From an uncultured Carboxylicivirga sp. (lineage in GTDB: Bacteria; Bacteroidota; Bacteroidia; Bacteroidales; Marinilabiliaceae): a stretch of DNA of 64,000 nt. Both the position numbers and the translations under genes were made by a program. This document shows positions 45,224-54,161 of this stretch, piece after piece. Position 1 is the stretch's first letter. Each line of letters opens with the position of its first letter. Under the pieces are notes generated by a model. That model was not told the DNA's origin. It worked only from the letters and a program-made list of their open reading frames with translations, and searched no databases. The stretch is from contig NZ_OY764327.1 of assembly GCF_963668385.1 (NCBI RefSeq), positions 2,976,001-3,040,000 of the forward strand, given 5' to 3'.

Positions 45224-46018
45224 TTATTCTTCGATGATTTCCATAACAATTCTGCAGCCAACACGCGGATCTGGTAATTGATAGGATTGGGATTGATTAA
45301 TAACACTTTCATCAATTGTATTATCCCAACTTCCTCCCTTAATAATATTATCAGAAGTTATTTCTGCGGCATTACCAATTATATCATATAATCCAAGTTT
45401 ATTTGCTTTGTAGCTAGCAACCGATGACGTTAAGCTTGCCCCATCAGGTACATAATCATATTTTCGATTGTTATTTGTTTTTGCTTCAAACTTCACGTTT
45501 GCACAAAATTTAGTGCTTTGAGGTTCATAGGCAAAGTTTCCATACCATGGTAGGTTGTGCCCAGGTAAAGCAGCTGCCATCTTCATCCATTCGTCTTCGG
45601 TGGGCAAGCGAAATAGTACCTTTTTATATTTTCTTTCAGGATTATCGTTGTATTTGGTCGTAAGCCATTGGCAATATTGTTCGGCTGCTTCTTTTGTAAT
45701 ATTTACAACCGGATAGTTATTAAAACCCGGATGCCAAAAATAGTTATCAACAAAGGGTTGATTAAAAGCTCTCGGAAATTTCTTTTGCCATAAAGTAGTA
45801 TCTGGATAGTACTTCTCGTAATCTTCGGTGTGATTATTCTTTTTAAGATCTTTCAGAAAAAGACGAAATTCAAGATTGGTTAATTCATGTTGAGCTGCAT
45901 ATAACTCCTTGGAAATGGGCTTAAACTGTTTGTTTGTTTGATCTTTCTTATTTTTTGCAAAACTACTGCTTGCTACAAACAAAATTACAATGAGAATGAA
46001 TCGTATTGGTGTTTTCAA
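45224..46018 (-). CDS. FGE/SUMF1-family exported protein
   Basis: The 264-residue protein has a signal peptide (about 1-21, ending SSSFAK) and a formylglycine-generating-enzyme-like fold. Motifs are LTNLEFRLFLKDL near the start, AAEQYCQWLTTKYN, FRLPTEDEWMKMAA, GLYDIIGNAAEITSD and IKGGSWDN, ending VGCRIVME. Most Bacteroidota members with this layout (GldJ/GldK type and others) are not sulfatase activators; I see no clear active-site Cys pair, so a structural or binding role is more likely. No sulfatase gene is adjacent. Confidence 0.88.
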   Translation of the reverse strand: MKTPIRFILIVILFVASSSFAKNKKDQTNKQFKPISKELYAAQHELTNLEFRLFLKDLKKNNHTEDYEKYYPDTTLWQKKFPRAFNQPFVDNYFWHPGFNNYPVVNITKEAAEQYCQWLTTKYNDNPERKYKKVLFRLPTEDEWMKMAAALPGHNLPWYGNFAYEPQSTKFCANVKFEAKTNNNRKYDYVPDGASLTSSVASYKANKLGLYDIIGNAAEITSDNIIKGGSWDNTIDESVINQSQSYQLPDPRVGCRIVMEIIEE

Positions 46019-46545
46019 TTGATTAGGTTTTTTGAAGACATACGTTGTGTATGTAAAATAGTTCTCTTTAAAGTTATTTTTTTAACATATTAAACAAAAT
46101 TGTCGATTAAAAATATCATGTTTTTCTAAAAAAAAGAGTTGGTAGGAGTATTTAATTCACCATTTATAATGAACGGATGCTCGAAAATAGGGATTAGATT
46201 GGTGTCGATAATAAGTGTTGCGCTATCTTATCCTGTTTGTAATTATGATTGCATTGTAGGAAGATGCTATTCCTTCGTGATTGTTTAATATAGTGGATAT
46301 GTGTAAGTTGTTGCAATAAAGTGTTGGTGTTTTATATTTAGATATACAATACCCCTCCTTTTATTGGGAAGATATATAAGTAAAATACCTATTTGTGGTG
46401 ATTGATTCGAGTTTGATAAGCCTATACTTTTGCTTCAAATAAAATAATTAGCGATTCAGGAAATATTACTGGCTACTCTGTAATTAAGCAGATTAGCCTT
46501 ACTGGCGTAGCTACGTCAAAAAATTACTAATAAGCTTAACATATC
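46019..46545 (+). promoter_or_regulatory. Regulatory region upstream of the siderophore receptor
   Basis: This 527 bp stretch contains no gene. TACTTTTG at 46425-46432 matches the -7 consensus TAnnTTTG. The ~110 nt leader that would follow contains two hairpins: GGCTACTCTG with CAGATTAGCC (46471-46480/46489-46498, one mismatch) and the perfect palindrome CGTAGCTACG (46506-46515). I see no clear Fur box. Iron control is expected but not shown by sequence. Confidence 0.4.
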
Positions 46546-48912
46546 ATGAAAAAAATGACAAAACCCTTCTTTATGAAGAGCACATTTATTTGGTTAATCT
46601 GCATACTATTTCTATTTCCCTTGCAGGTAAATGCCCAAACATTAATAGGAACTTTAACCGGAGTTGTAGTTTCTGATACAGGTGAAAAGCTAATGTATGC
46701 CACTGCAGGTATAAAAGAAACGCAATGGGGTGCAACAACTGATACGAATGGCGAATTTGAACTGGAACTTCCATCTGGCTCATATACGTTACAGGTTTCG
46801 TTTACAGGTTATGATTCAGAGCAGCGTGTTGTGTTGATTGAGGCTGGTAAAACAACAAATGTGGGAGAGGTGGAACTGCAGCCATCCAGCGAAATGATTG
46901 GTGAAGTGGTTGTTGACGGTATGATTAACAAGTTCTCTAAGAAGAAATCGGAGAATGTAGCTCGTATGCCTTTAACAAATCTTGAAAACCCACAAGTGTA
47001 TACTGTTGTACCCAAAGAGTTATTTGAGGAGCAGGTAGCGGTAAACTTCCGAAGTGCATTGATGTCTTCGCCGGGTGTAGCAAATGTTACTTTGGGTGTA
47101 GGTTCCGGTGGAACTGGATTGAATATGTTCTTGCGTGGATTTGCTGTTTCGACAGGTGCAGGTGCAATCCGAAATGGAATGGCAACCAACTGGGTGGCTT
47201 TATCCGATCCGGCTAACCTCGAAAGCCTTGAAGTGATAAAAGGCCCTTCTGCTACTTTGTTTGGTTCAACATTAGTATCGTACGGTGGTTTAGTAAACCG
47301 TGTAACTAAAAAAGCCTATAATGGTACTGGTGGTGAAATTGGTATTTCAACTGGTAGTTATGGACTTGGCCGGGTTACTCTTGATTATAATACTCCCTTG
47401 AACGAAGATAAAACATTACTATTCCGATTGAACACAGCTGTGCATCGCGAGAAGAGTTTTCAGGATTATGGACAGAACAAAACATTGATGTTTGCACCAA
47501 CCTTTACTTATAAGGCTTCTGACCGTTTAACTTTTGATGTGGATATCGAGTATTTTCAGTCGGAGCGAACCACTACTTATGTGCGTTTAACTTCTGATGA
47601 AACGATCAGTAATCTGGAGGATTTGAATTGGGATTTTACAAAATCATATACTTCAAATGAGTTTATGAGTTCATCAAAGATTTTAAATACAATGATGAAG
47701 GCTACTTATGAAATGTCTGATAAATGGGAGTCCCAAACTGCGTTTTCTTATTCTAACTCTGATAACAATGCTAATTATTTGTTTTTGTTGGTGGGGAATA
47801 CTGAAACACTTACTCGTCGTCCAATGAATATTCCTAGTTTGTTTTCAACGCTTCAGTTTCAACAGAACTTTATTGGTAAGTTCAAGCTTGGATCGATGGA
47901 TAATAAGTTGTTGTTAGGTGTTGATTTTACCGAGTTAAAAACCACTGATACTCGGTCGTATACTAATTACGATCAGGTTGATATTAATGGTGATGATACA
48001 GAGTTGGATGCTGAAGCAGTAATGGATGCCTTGGCTGAAGGGGGTGTTAACTTTCGAAATAAACGTTCGCAGCGTACGTATAGCGCCTACGCATCGGATG
48101 TAATTAATTTTACCGATAAATTGATTGCAATGGCAAGTTTGAGAGTTGATCATCATCGAAATATATTGGAAGATTACAACCAAACAGCTTTATCGCCTAA
48201 GCTAGGTTTAGTTTATCAGGAAGTAAAAGACAAGGTTTCGTTGTTTGGTAATTTTATGAACGGATTTACCAATGTTGCACCGGGTTACACCAGCGCTGAG
48301 CAAACCGAGTTGGAAGAGTTTAAACCCGAACATGCAAATCAATTCGAAGTAGGAATAAAATTTGAATTGTTGAAAAATAAGTTGAACGGAACCATCAGTT
48401 ACTATGATATCAAAGTAAAAGATAAAGTGCGATCGGTAATGGACGACAACTTCAATTCATACAGTGTTCAGGATGGAACACAGAAAAGTTCGGGTGTAGA
48501 ATTCGATTTGATTGCGAATCCGATTGAAGGAATGCACATTATATTAGGATTTGGATTTAATGATAGTGAATATACGAATATATCCGAAGCTGTTGACGGT
48601 CATCGTCCATACTCGGTGCCCGAACAAGTGGGTAACTTCTGGATTAGTCACCGGTTAACCGGAGGTAAATTTGATGGATTAGGAGTAGGTTTGGGTGGAA
48701 ATTATTCCAGCGATTATTTCATCAACGATGCCAATACCATTACAGTGCCGGGATATACTAAGTTTGATGGTACTATCTTTTATGATCAACCAGCATTTAG
48801 GCTAGCATTAAAATGGAATAATGTAACCAACGAGCAATACTGGATGTCGGCTTACGATGCTGAATCACAGTTACCTCGCACCTTCATTGCCAACTTTACA
48901 ATGAAATTTTAA
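46546..48912 (+). CDS. TonB-dependent siderophore receptor
   Basis: The 788-residue outer-membrane receptor has a signal peptide (about 1-30, ending NAQT) and a CarboxypepD_reg-like N-terminal domain (about 34-120). The plug domain is about 140-260 (YTVVPKELFEEQVAVN; LRGFAVSTGAG; ATLFGSTLVSYGGLVNRVTKK, in order). The 22-stranded barrel ends FIANFTMKF with terminal Phe. The plug sequence places it with siderophore-type receptors rather than SusC. It heads an operon with an esterase and a PepSY protein. Confidence 0.92.
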   Translation: MKKMTKPFFMKSTFIWLICILFLFPLQVNAQTLIGTLTGVVVSDTGEKLMYATAGIKETQWGATTDTNGEFELELPSGSYTLQVSFTGYDSEQRVVLIEAGKTTNVGEVELQPSSEMIGEVVVDGMINKFSKKKSENVARMPLTNLENPQVYTVVPKELFEEQVAVNFRSALMSSPGVANVTLGVGSGGTGLNMFLRGFAVSTGAGAIRNGMATNWVALSDPANLESLEVIKGPSATLFGSTLVSYGGLVNRVTKKAYNGTGGEIGISTGSYGLGRVTLDYNTPLNEDKTLLFRLNTAVHREKSFQDYGQNKTLMFAPTFTYKASDRLTFDVDIEYFQSERTTTYVRLTSDETISNLEDLNWDFTKSYTSNEFMSSSKILNTMMKATYEMSDKWESQTAFSYSNSDNNANYLFLLVGNTETLTRRPMNIPSLFSTLQFQQNFIGKFKLGSMDNKLLLGVDFTELKTTDTRSYTNYDQVDINGDDTELDAEAVMDALAEGGVNFRNKRSQRTYSAYASDVINFTDKLIAMASLRVDHHRNILEDYNQTALSPKLGLVYQEVKDKVSLFGNFMNGFTNVAPGYTSAEQTELEEFKPEHANQFEVGIKFELLKNKLNGTISYYDIKVKDKVRSVMDDNFNSYSVQDGTQKSSGVEFDLIANPIEGMHIILGFGFNDSEYTNISEAVDGHRPYSVPEQVGNFWISHRLTGGKFDGLGVGLGGNYSSDYFINDANTITVPGYTKFDGTIFYDQPAFRLALKWNNVTNEQYWMSAYDAESQLPRTFIANFTMKF

Positions 48913-48979
48913 TTAACCCTTTTCTTTATTTCAATAACGGACTGTTTGCCTTGGCGGACAGTCCATTCGTTATATATGT

Positions 48980-50161
48980 ATGAAACATCTGTCTGTTATT
49001 GTTCTCTTTTTTTTAACAACTAACCTTAAATCACAAGATATTTGCCTGGGATCGAAGCACCATATCTATTCAAATATCCTTAACGAGGATAGAGAGTATT
49101 GGGTGGCTTTGCCTGATAGCTATTATGACACCACTCTTGTTGAGGTGGATTATCCGGTGCTTTACCTGTTGGATGGAGATCGAAATTATATGGCAGCGTT
49201 GGCTGTGCAGAATGATTTGTCGCGTGGACTGTATAATTATATACCTGAAATGATTATTGTAGGGGTGCTTAATACAGATCGGTCGAGGGATTTAACACCC
49301 AGCAAAAGCCAGGTAATGTATAAGGGAAAAGTTTTGCATACCTCTAGTGGAGGTGCCGAAAACTTTTATTCCTTTATTACCGGCGAGCTTCGCAAAGAAA
49401 TTAACCGTAACTACCGTACCAATGGATATTCAATAATTGAAGGTCATTCCTTTGGTGGTTTATTTGTTATTAATACTTTGCAGAATCATCCACAAGCGTT
49501 TAATGCATACATTGCTCACGATCCTAGTTTGTGGTGGGACGATCGTTATACTTTACGCAAAGCTGCGGATAAATGGGATCAATTGTCATTGCAAGGAAAA
49601 CGGTTGTTTGTTTCGCAAGCGGTAGAAGAATTAACTGATACTTTTTTATTGCCCCATGCCAAGGCAATACAAGGGTTTAGTGAGCTCTACCTGTGCAAAA
49701 ATAGTAATGGATTGGCAAGTAAGGGGCAGCAGTTTAAACAAGATGATCATGGTACCATCTTTTTGCCGGCATCTTACCGAGCTCATCAATATGTGTTCGA
49801 AGGCTATTGCGTTCCGGTAAAAAAGGTTCCGAATCATCCGGAACTTGTAAATACATACTTTCAGCGGTTATCTAACAAACTTGGCTATACTTTTTATCCT
49901 CGGGAACGATGGGGTGTTGAAATAAGCAAGTATTGTCTTTCAATAAATCAGCCGGAGTCGGCTTTACAATTAATCAATAACAATTTAATTCAATATCCTA
50001 AAAGTGGACAAAGTATGCTGGTATTAGGTGATGTATATACCGCTCTAAACCAAAAGCAAGAAGCATTGCATTGGTATCAGAAGGCGTTATTAACAGGTAA
50101 AGTCATTCGCCAACTGATTACCGATAAAATAGACAAATTACAAATCAATCAAAACAAATAA
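48980..50161 (+). CDS. Exported alpha/beta-hydrolase (Fes/IroE-like esterase) with C-terminal TPR
   Basis: The 393-residue protein has a signal peptide (about 1-18) and an alpha/beta-hydrolase fold of the esterase-D/IroE type. The nucleophile is S157 in EGHSFGG, the strand VDYPVLYLLDGDRNYM lies near 56-71, and a catalytic His is likely in QDDHGTIFL. The last ~90 residues look like TPR helices (SALQLINNNLIQYPKSGQ, SMLVLGDVYTALNQKQEALHWYQKAL). Next to a siderophore receptor, hydrolysis of ester-linked ferric siderophores is likely. A hairpin (48939-48964) precedes the gene and may modulate expression. Confidence 0.87.
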   Translation: MKHLSVIVLFFLTTNLKSQDICLGSKHHIYSNILNEDREYWVALPDSYYDTTLVEVDYPVLYLLDGDRNYMAALAVQNDLSRGLYNYIPEMIIVGVLNTDRSRDLTPSKSQVMYKGKVLHTSSGGAENFYSFITGELRKEINRNYRTNGYSIIEGHSFGGLFVINTLQNHPQAFNAYIAHDPSLWWDDRYTLRKAADKWDQLSLQGKRLFVSQAVEELTDTFLLPHAKAIQGFSELYLCKNSNGLASKGQQFKQDDHGTIFLPASYRAHQYVFEGYCVPVKKVPNHPELVNTYFQRLSNKLGYTFYPRERWGVEISKYCLSINQPESALQLINNNLIQYPKSGQSMLVLGDVYTALNQKQEALHWYQKALLTGKVIRQLITDKIDKLQINQNK

Positions 50162-50163
50162 AG

Positions 50164-51300
50164 ATGGCAGGTAAATTCAAAATAATAAACGATAAGCTTC
50201 ACTTATGGCTGGGATTAATTTCGGCGCCTATTGTGTTTTTTGTATGCATCACCGGAACCATTATTGTGTTTAGTGATGAGGTAATGGAATGGTCGGCAGG
50301 AGATGCGCTCTATGTCGATGAGGTTAAGCCAACACGTTTGCCTTCCGAGAAATTGCTAACCATTCTTCAGAAACGCTATCCACACAAACATAGTCCTAGT
50401 TATATGGTTACTTATCGCGATCCTAAGCGATCGGTTCGCTTTAATAGTTATAGCACCCAAGAAGGGCTTCAGATGATTTACATGGATCCTTACACGGGAA
50501 CGATACTAAAAGAGGATGCCACCATACACTTCTTTTATATTACAGCTCATATACATAACTCGTTTTTGTTACATAAACCTGGAGCCTGGATTATTGATAT
50601 TGCTGTGCTCATATTTTTGTTCGAGTTATTATCAGGATTAGTAATGTGGTGGCCAAAAAAATGGAACAAGAAACACCGAAAAGCAGCCTTTACTGTTAAG
50701 GTGAATGCATCGGGTTCGCGCATTAATAGCGACATACATAAGGTGTTTGGTTTTTACGGATTAGCTATTGCTTTTGTATTAACCACAACCGGATTGCTCA
50801 TTGCTTTTCAGCCATTCTCCAATATAACTCAAAATGCATTTGGGGGAGATGCTAGTATTAGATTCGATCAGGTATTTACTCAAAATGTGGACAGCCTAAA
50901 AGAGGTAAGTCCAATTGATGCTGCCATTCAAAAAACGTGGAATTCTCATCCTGATAAAACAGAGATACAGTTGTATACTTATTGGTTGAACGATTGGGGC
51001 TACTATGTAATGAATGTTGCTAATAATATTGGATTAAAAAGTGCAATGAATAACGATTTTATTGCCTTTGATAAATATACGGGTGATAAAGTTGAATTGC
51101 AGCCTGAATTAATTGTGAACGAAAAGGTGAAAAATGCTTTTTGGACATTGCATATGGGCAATTACATCGGCATTTGGGGGAAGATCCTCACTTTTATAGG
51201 AGGATTGATTTGTAGTATGTTGCCCATTACCGGCTTTTACATCTGGTGGAATAAAAAGAAGAAAAGTAAACAAAATAAACGGGCCTTTGAAGCAATATAA
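50164..51300 (+). CDS. PepSY-associated membrane protein (iron-uptake type)
   Basis: The 378-residue membrane protein has four helices: about 15-35 (LGLISAPIVFFVCITGTIIVF), 140-165, 194-215 and 340-362. Periplasmic PepSY-like segments lie between them. The PepSY_TM family commonly accompanies siderophore receptors and is thought to reduce or release ferric siderophores; some members are haem-dependent reductases. Conserved histidines are visible in HLWLGL, TAHIHNSFLLH, SDIHKVFGFY and WTLHMGNY. It starts 2 bp after the esterase stop, so the two are one operon. Confidence 0.9.
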   Translation: MAGKFKIINDKLHLWLGLISAPIVFFVCITGTIIVFSDEVMEWSAGDALYVDEVKPTRLPSEKLLTILQKRYPHKHSPSYMVTYRDPKRSVRFNSYSTQEGLQMIYMDPYTGTILKEDATIHFFYITAHIHNSFLLHKPGAWIIDIAVLIFLFELLSGLVMWWPKKWNKKHRKAAFTVKVNASGSRINSDIHKVFGFYGLAIAFVLTTTGLLIAFQPFSNITQNAFGGDASIRFDQVFTQNVDSLKEVSPIDAAIQKTWNSHPDKTEIQLYTYWLNDWGYYVMNVANNIGLKSAMNNDFIAFDKYTGDKVELQPELIVNEKVKNAFWTLHMGNYIGIWGKILTFIGGLICSMLPITGFYIWWNKKKKSKQNKRAFEAI

Positions 51301-51338
51301 AATGTGTATTCGTTTATTTCTAACAGTCTAAAAAAACA

Positions 51339-51377
51339 AGAGATCCGGTACTGTTGATTTATGGTACCGGATCTTTT
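51339..51377. terminator. Terminator between convergent units
   Basis: AGATCCGGTAC (51341-51351) pairs with GTACCGGATCT (51364-51374), followed by TTTTG on plus and preceded by an A-run, so it can act in both directions. Confidence 0.85.
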
Positions 51378-51395
51378 GTATATGAGTATAATTAA

Positions 51396-51905
51396 TTAGT
51401 TGGTTTTAATATAAAACGCGGCTTTGTGTCCCAGAAAATCGCCATCTTGTGTGGTGGCTTCGTACGATACCAGAATAGCTAATACTTTTTTGGTCATTAT
51501 CTGCTTATTTTCGTCGTAGTACCACGATTCCCAGAATTGCAGCTTTCCAACTTGATCTCTTGAGAAACCCTCTTGCTCTTCAATAGCTTTTACTTCAGAA
51601 ACACTCATAGGTGCTTCGGTCATATAGTTATAGGCTTGAGCTTTATGGTTGTATACCGATTCAAAAAGTTGATCCACCATTTTGTTACGATCGAAATTCT
51701 TCAAACATTCTTCTTTCCAATGATCGTTCGGGTCGTAGTTTTTTATTTCAACCGAGTAAATAATAGTATCGGCCAGTAATTCCCCTTGTATGGATTGATT
51801 AGCTCGTGTTGAGGTACTTTCTGTACCCTTATTGCATGCTTGCAATAATGCAACAAAGCACATCGTTGCATATAAGATGTGCTTTGAGTAATGAGTTATC
51901 TTCAT
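51396..51905 (-). CDS. Lipoprotein of unknown function
   Basis: The 169-residue protein has a type-II signal peptide: hydrophobic segment HILYATMCFVALLQAC, lipid-attached Cys at about residue 24 (LLQAC). The mature part is acidic, with YNYMTEAPMSVSEVKAIEEQ and a C-terminal beta-rich end (VLAILVSYEATTQDGDFLGHKAAFYI). Family unrecognised. It is 17 bp downstream of the dihydroorotase gene on the same strand, so co-transcription is likely but a metabolic link is not evident. Confidence 0.8.
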   Translation of the reverse strand: MKITHYSKHILYATMCFVALLQACNKGTESTSTRANQSIQGELLADTIIYSVEIKNYDPNDHWKEECLKNFDRNKMVDQLFESVYNHKAQAYNYMTEAPMSVSEVKAIEEQEGFSRDQVGKLQFWESWYYDENKQIMTKKVLAILVSYEATTQDGDFLGHKAAFYIKTN

Positions 51906-51922
51906 TTATTTTAATTGATGAA

Positions 51923-53260
51923 TTAACGATCAAATGACAGGCGTTCGCCTCTTACTTCTTCATTAACTTTTCCATCGGCATAGGCCAACTGACCATTCAC
52001 GAAAGTGTGTGTTACTTTATGCGAAAAAGTAGTTCCTTCAAATGGCGACCATCCACATTTGTATAGGATATTATCAGTTTTTACTTCCCATGCATTATTA
52101 GGATCAACCAAAACTAAGTCGGCTTTGTATCCTTCTTTAATATATCCGCGTTTCTCAATTTGGAATAAAATGGCTGGATTATGGCTCATCTTTTCAACCA
52201 CCATTTCGTAGGTAAAATGACCTTGTTTTGCCATTTCAAGCATGGCTACTAAGGCATGTTGAACCAACGGTCCGCCCGATGGAGCCTGAAAATATTTGTT
52301 ATCTTTTTCTTCTTTGGTATGAGGGGCATGATCGGTTGCTACAATATCCAAAATATCAGAAGCCAAGCCTTTGCGCAAAGCATCTCTGTCGTTTTCTGAT
52401 TTTACCGCCGGGTTCCACTTAATACGCGATCCGTATTGGTCGTAATCTTCATCGGAAAACCAAAGATGATGCACACATACTTCACCCGTAACCCGTTTGT
52501 CTTTCAATGGCATTCCTTGATCAAGTAATTCCAACTCGCCAGCCGAGCTTAAATGCAGAATGTGCAGGCGTGCATTGTGTTTACGAGCCAGGGTAGAAGC
52601 CTTAAGCGACGATTTATAACATGCTTCAGCTGATCGGATCACCGGATGATATTTAAAAGGCATATCGTCGCCAAATTTATTCTTGTATATGGTAGTGTTT
52701 TCTTTGATGGTATCTTCGTCTTCGCAGTGTGTAGCAATTAATACTTTACTTTCGGCAAAGATTTTATCTAAAATCGATTCGTTATCAACCAACATATTAC
52801 CAGTTGAAGAACCCATGAAAATTTTAATACCACAAACTGTTTTAGGATTGGTTTTTAAAAGTTCATCCACATTATCGTTGGTAGCACCAATGTAAAACGA
52901 GTAGTTGGCTGCCGATGAATTGGCTGCAATCTTGTATTTTTCTTCTAATATCTCGTGCGTGGTTGCTTGAGGTTTTGTGTTGGGCATTTCCATAAACGAT
53001 GTAATACCCCCCGCAACAGCTGCTTTCGATTCGCTTCTGATATCGGCTTTTTGCGTTAATCCCGGCTCGCGAAAGTGAACCTGGTCATCTATAGCACCCG
53101 GTAGTAATAATAAACCTTCGGCATCAATCGTCGTATCTACTTTAGGTAGTTTATTATCAAGGATAACCGTTTTGATCAGATCGTTTTCAACTAAAACACT
53201 GCCTTTTTGCTGAGTTCCTTCGTTGATAATCGTTGCGTTTTTTATAAGTATGGTAGACAT
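51923..53260 (-). CDS. pyrC: Dihydroorotase
   Basis: The 445-residue amidohydrolase catalyses ring closure of carbamoyl-aspartate in pyrimidine synthesis. Metal ligands are visible: DQVHFREPG (HxR), THCEDED, LHILHLSSAGE and ATDHAPHTKEEK, the latter with the catalytic Asp. The carbamylated lysine is likely the one in GIKIFMGSSTGNM. It is the longer, class-I type (as in multifunctional CAD), not the ~350-residue E. coli type. The call as dihydroorotase rather than allantoinase rests on the HFREPG and GIKIFMGSS motifs. Confidence 0.92.
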   Translation of the reverse strand: MSTILIKNATIINEGTQQKGSVLVENDLIKTVILDNKLPKVDTTIDAEGLLLLPGAIDDQVHFREPGLTQKADIRSESKAAVAGGITSFMEMPNTKPQATTHEILEEKYKIAANSSAANYSFYIGATNDNVDELLKTNPKTVCGIKIFMGSSTGNMLVDNESILDKIFAESKVLIATHCEDEDTIKENTTIYKNKFGDDMPFKYHPVIRSAEACYKSSLKASTLARKHNARLHILHLSSAGELELLDQGMPLKDKRVTGEVCVHHLWFSDEDYDQYGSRIKWNPAVKSENDRDALRKGLASDILDIVATDHAPHTKEEKDNKYFQAPSGGPLVQHALVAMLEMAKQGHFTYEMVVEKMSHNPAILFQIEKRGYIKEGYKADLVLVDPNNAWEVKTDNILYKCGWSPFEGTTFSHKVTHTFVNGQLAYADGKVNEEVRGERLSFDR

Positions 53261-53311
53261 ATGATTGTTTTACGGATTTATAGATAAATTTACCAAGAGT
53301 AGGACGCAAAG

Positions 53312-54043
53312 TCAAACTTTATAGGTTTTGAAAAAGCTGGCAATCTTCATTTTAATTACCCCCCAAACAGCTTCGTTAAAGATACCTCCACTCATCTTCG
53401 AAGTTCCTTCGGTGCGATCGGTAAAAATAATGGGTACTTCCACAATCTTAAAGCCGAACTTCCAGGTAGTAAACTTCATCTCTATCTGAAAAGCATAACC
53501 CTTTAATCGTATTTTATCCAGATTGATGGTTTCTAATACTCTTCGTCGATAGCATTTAAAGCCAGCAGTGGTATCCATTATCTTCATGCGGGTAATAAAG
53601 CGTACGTATACCGAGGCGAAGTACGACATGAGTACACGGCCCATTGGCCAGTTTACTACATTTACACCCGATATATAACGCGAGCCAATGGCTAAATCGG
53701 CATTTTGGCTCACACAGGCATCATGCAAACTAATTAAATCTTTTGGAGGATGAGAGAAATCGGCGTCCATCTCAAATATGAAATCGTATTTACGTTCAAC
53801 TGCCCATTTGAAACCGGCAATGTAAGCAGTTCCCAGTCCGAGTTTACCTTTGCGCTCCACCATATGCAGTTTGTCAGGGAATTCTTTCTGAAGCTTTCTG
53901 ATGATGTCAGCGGTTCCGTCAGGTGAACTGTCTTCAATAATCAGAATTTCAAACTCGCGTGGTAATTCAAAAACTACCCTTATAATGTTTTCAATATTTT
54001 CTTTCTCGTTATAAGTAGGTATAATAACCAGGTTGCTACTCAT
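53312..54043 (-). CDS. Polyprenol monophosphomannose synthase (Dpm1-like GT2)
   Basis: The 243-residue GT-A glycosyltransferase begins NLVIIPTYNEKENIENI, with IIEDSSPDGTADIIRKL and the DxD motif FEMDADFSHPP near residue 95. RTEGTSKMS lies in the acceptor region near the C-terminus. It transfers mannose (or another hexose) from GDP/UDP-sugar to polyprenyl phosphate at the cytoplasmic face. It lacks the C-terminal membrane helices found in longer relatives. It is separated from its neighbours by short gaps only. Confidence 0.9.
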   Translation of the reverse strand: MSSNLVIIPTYNEKENIENIIRVVFELPREFEILIIEDSSPDGTADIIRKLQKEFPDKLHMVERKGKLGLGTAYIAGFKWAVERKYDFIFEMDADFSHPPKDLISLHDACVSQNADLAIGSRYISGVNVVNWPMGRVLMSYFASVYVRFITRMKIMDTTAGFKCYRRRVLETINLDKIRLKGYAFQIEMKFTTWKFGFKIVEVPIIFTDRTEGTSKMSGGIFNEAVWGVIKMKIASFFKTYKV

Positions 54044-54161
54044 CTGAACTTTTTAAAGTGAATGGCCAAAGGTAATAAAATGATAAAAGTTGTAAGGCCG
54101 AATCCCTATTAATTCAACCTAACAACTCAAATACAAATCGGTTTTATGCAATGCTGATTAA

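Noticed and set aside
45224-46018. Sulfatase-activating formylglycine-generating enzyme
   Set aside because: The fold motifs are present, but I see no convincing active-site cysteine pair and no sulfatase substrate gene beside it, so only the family is called.
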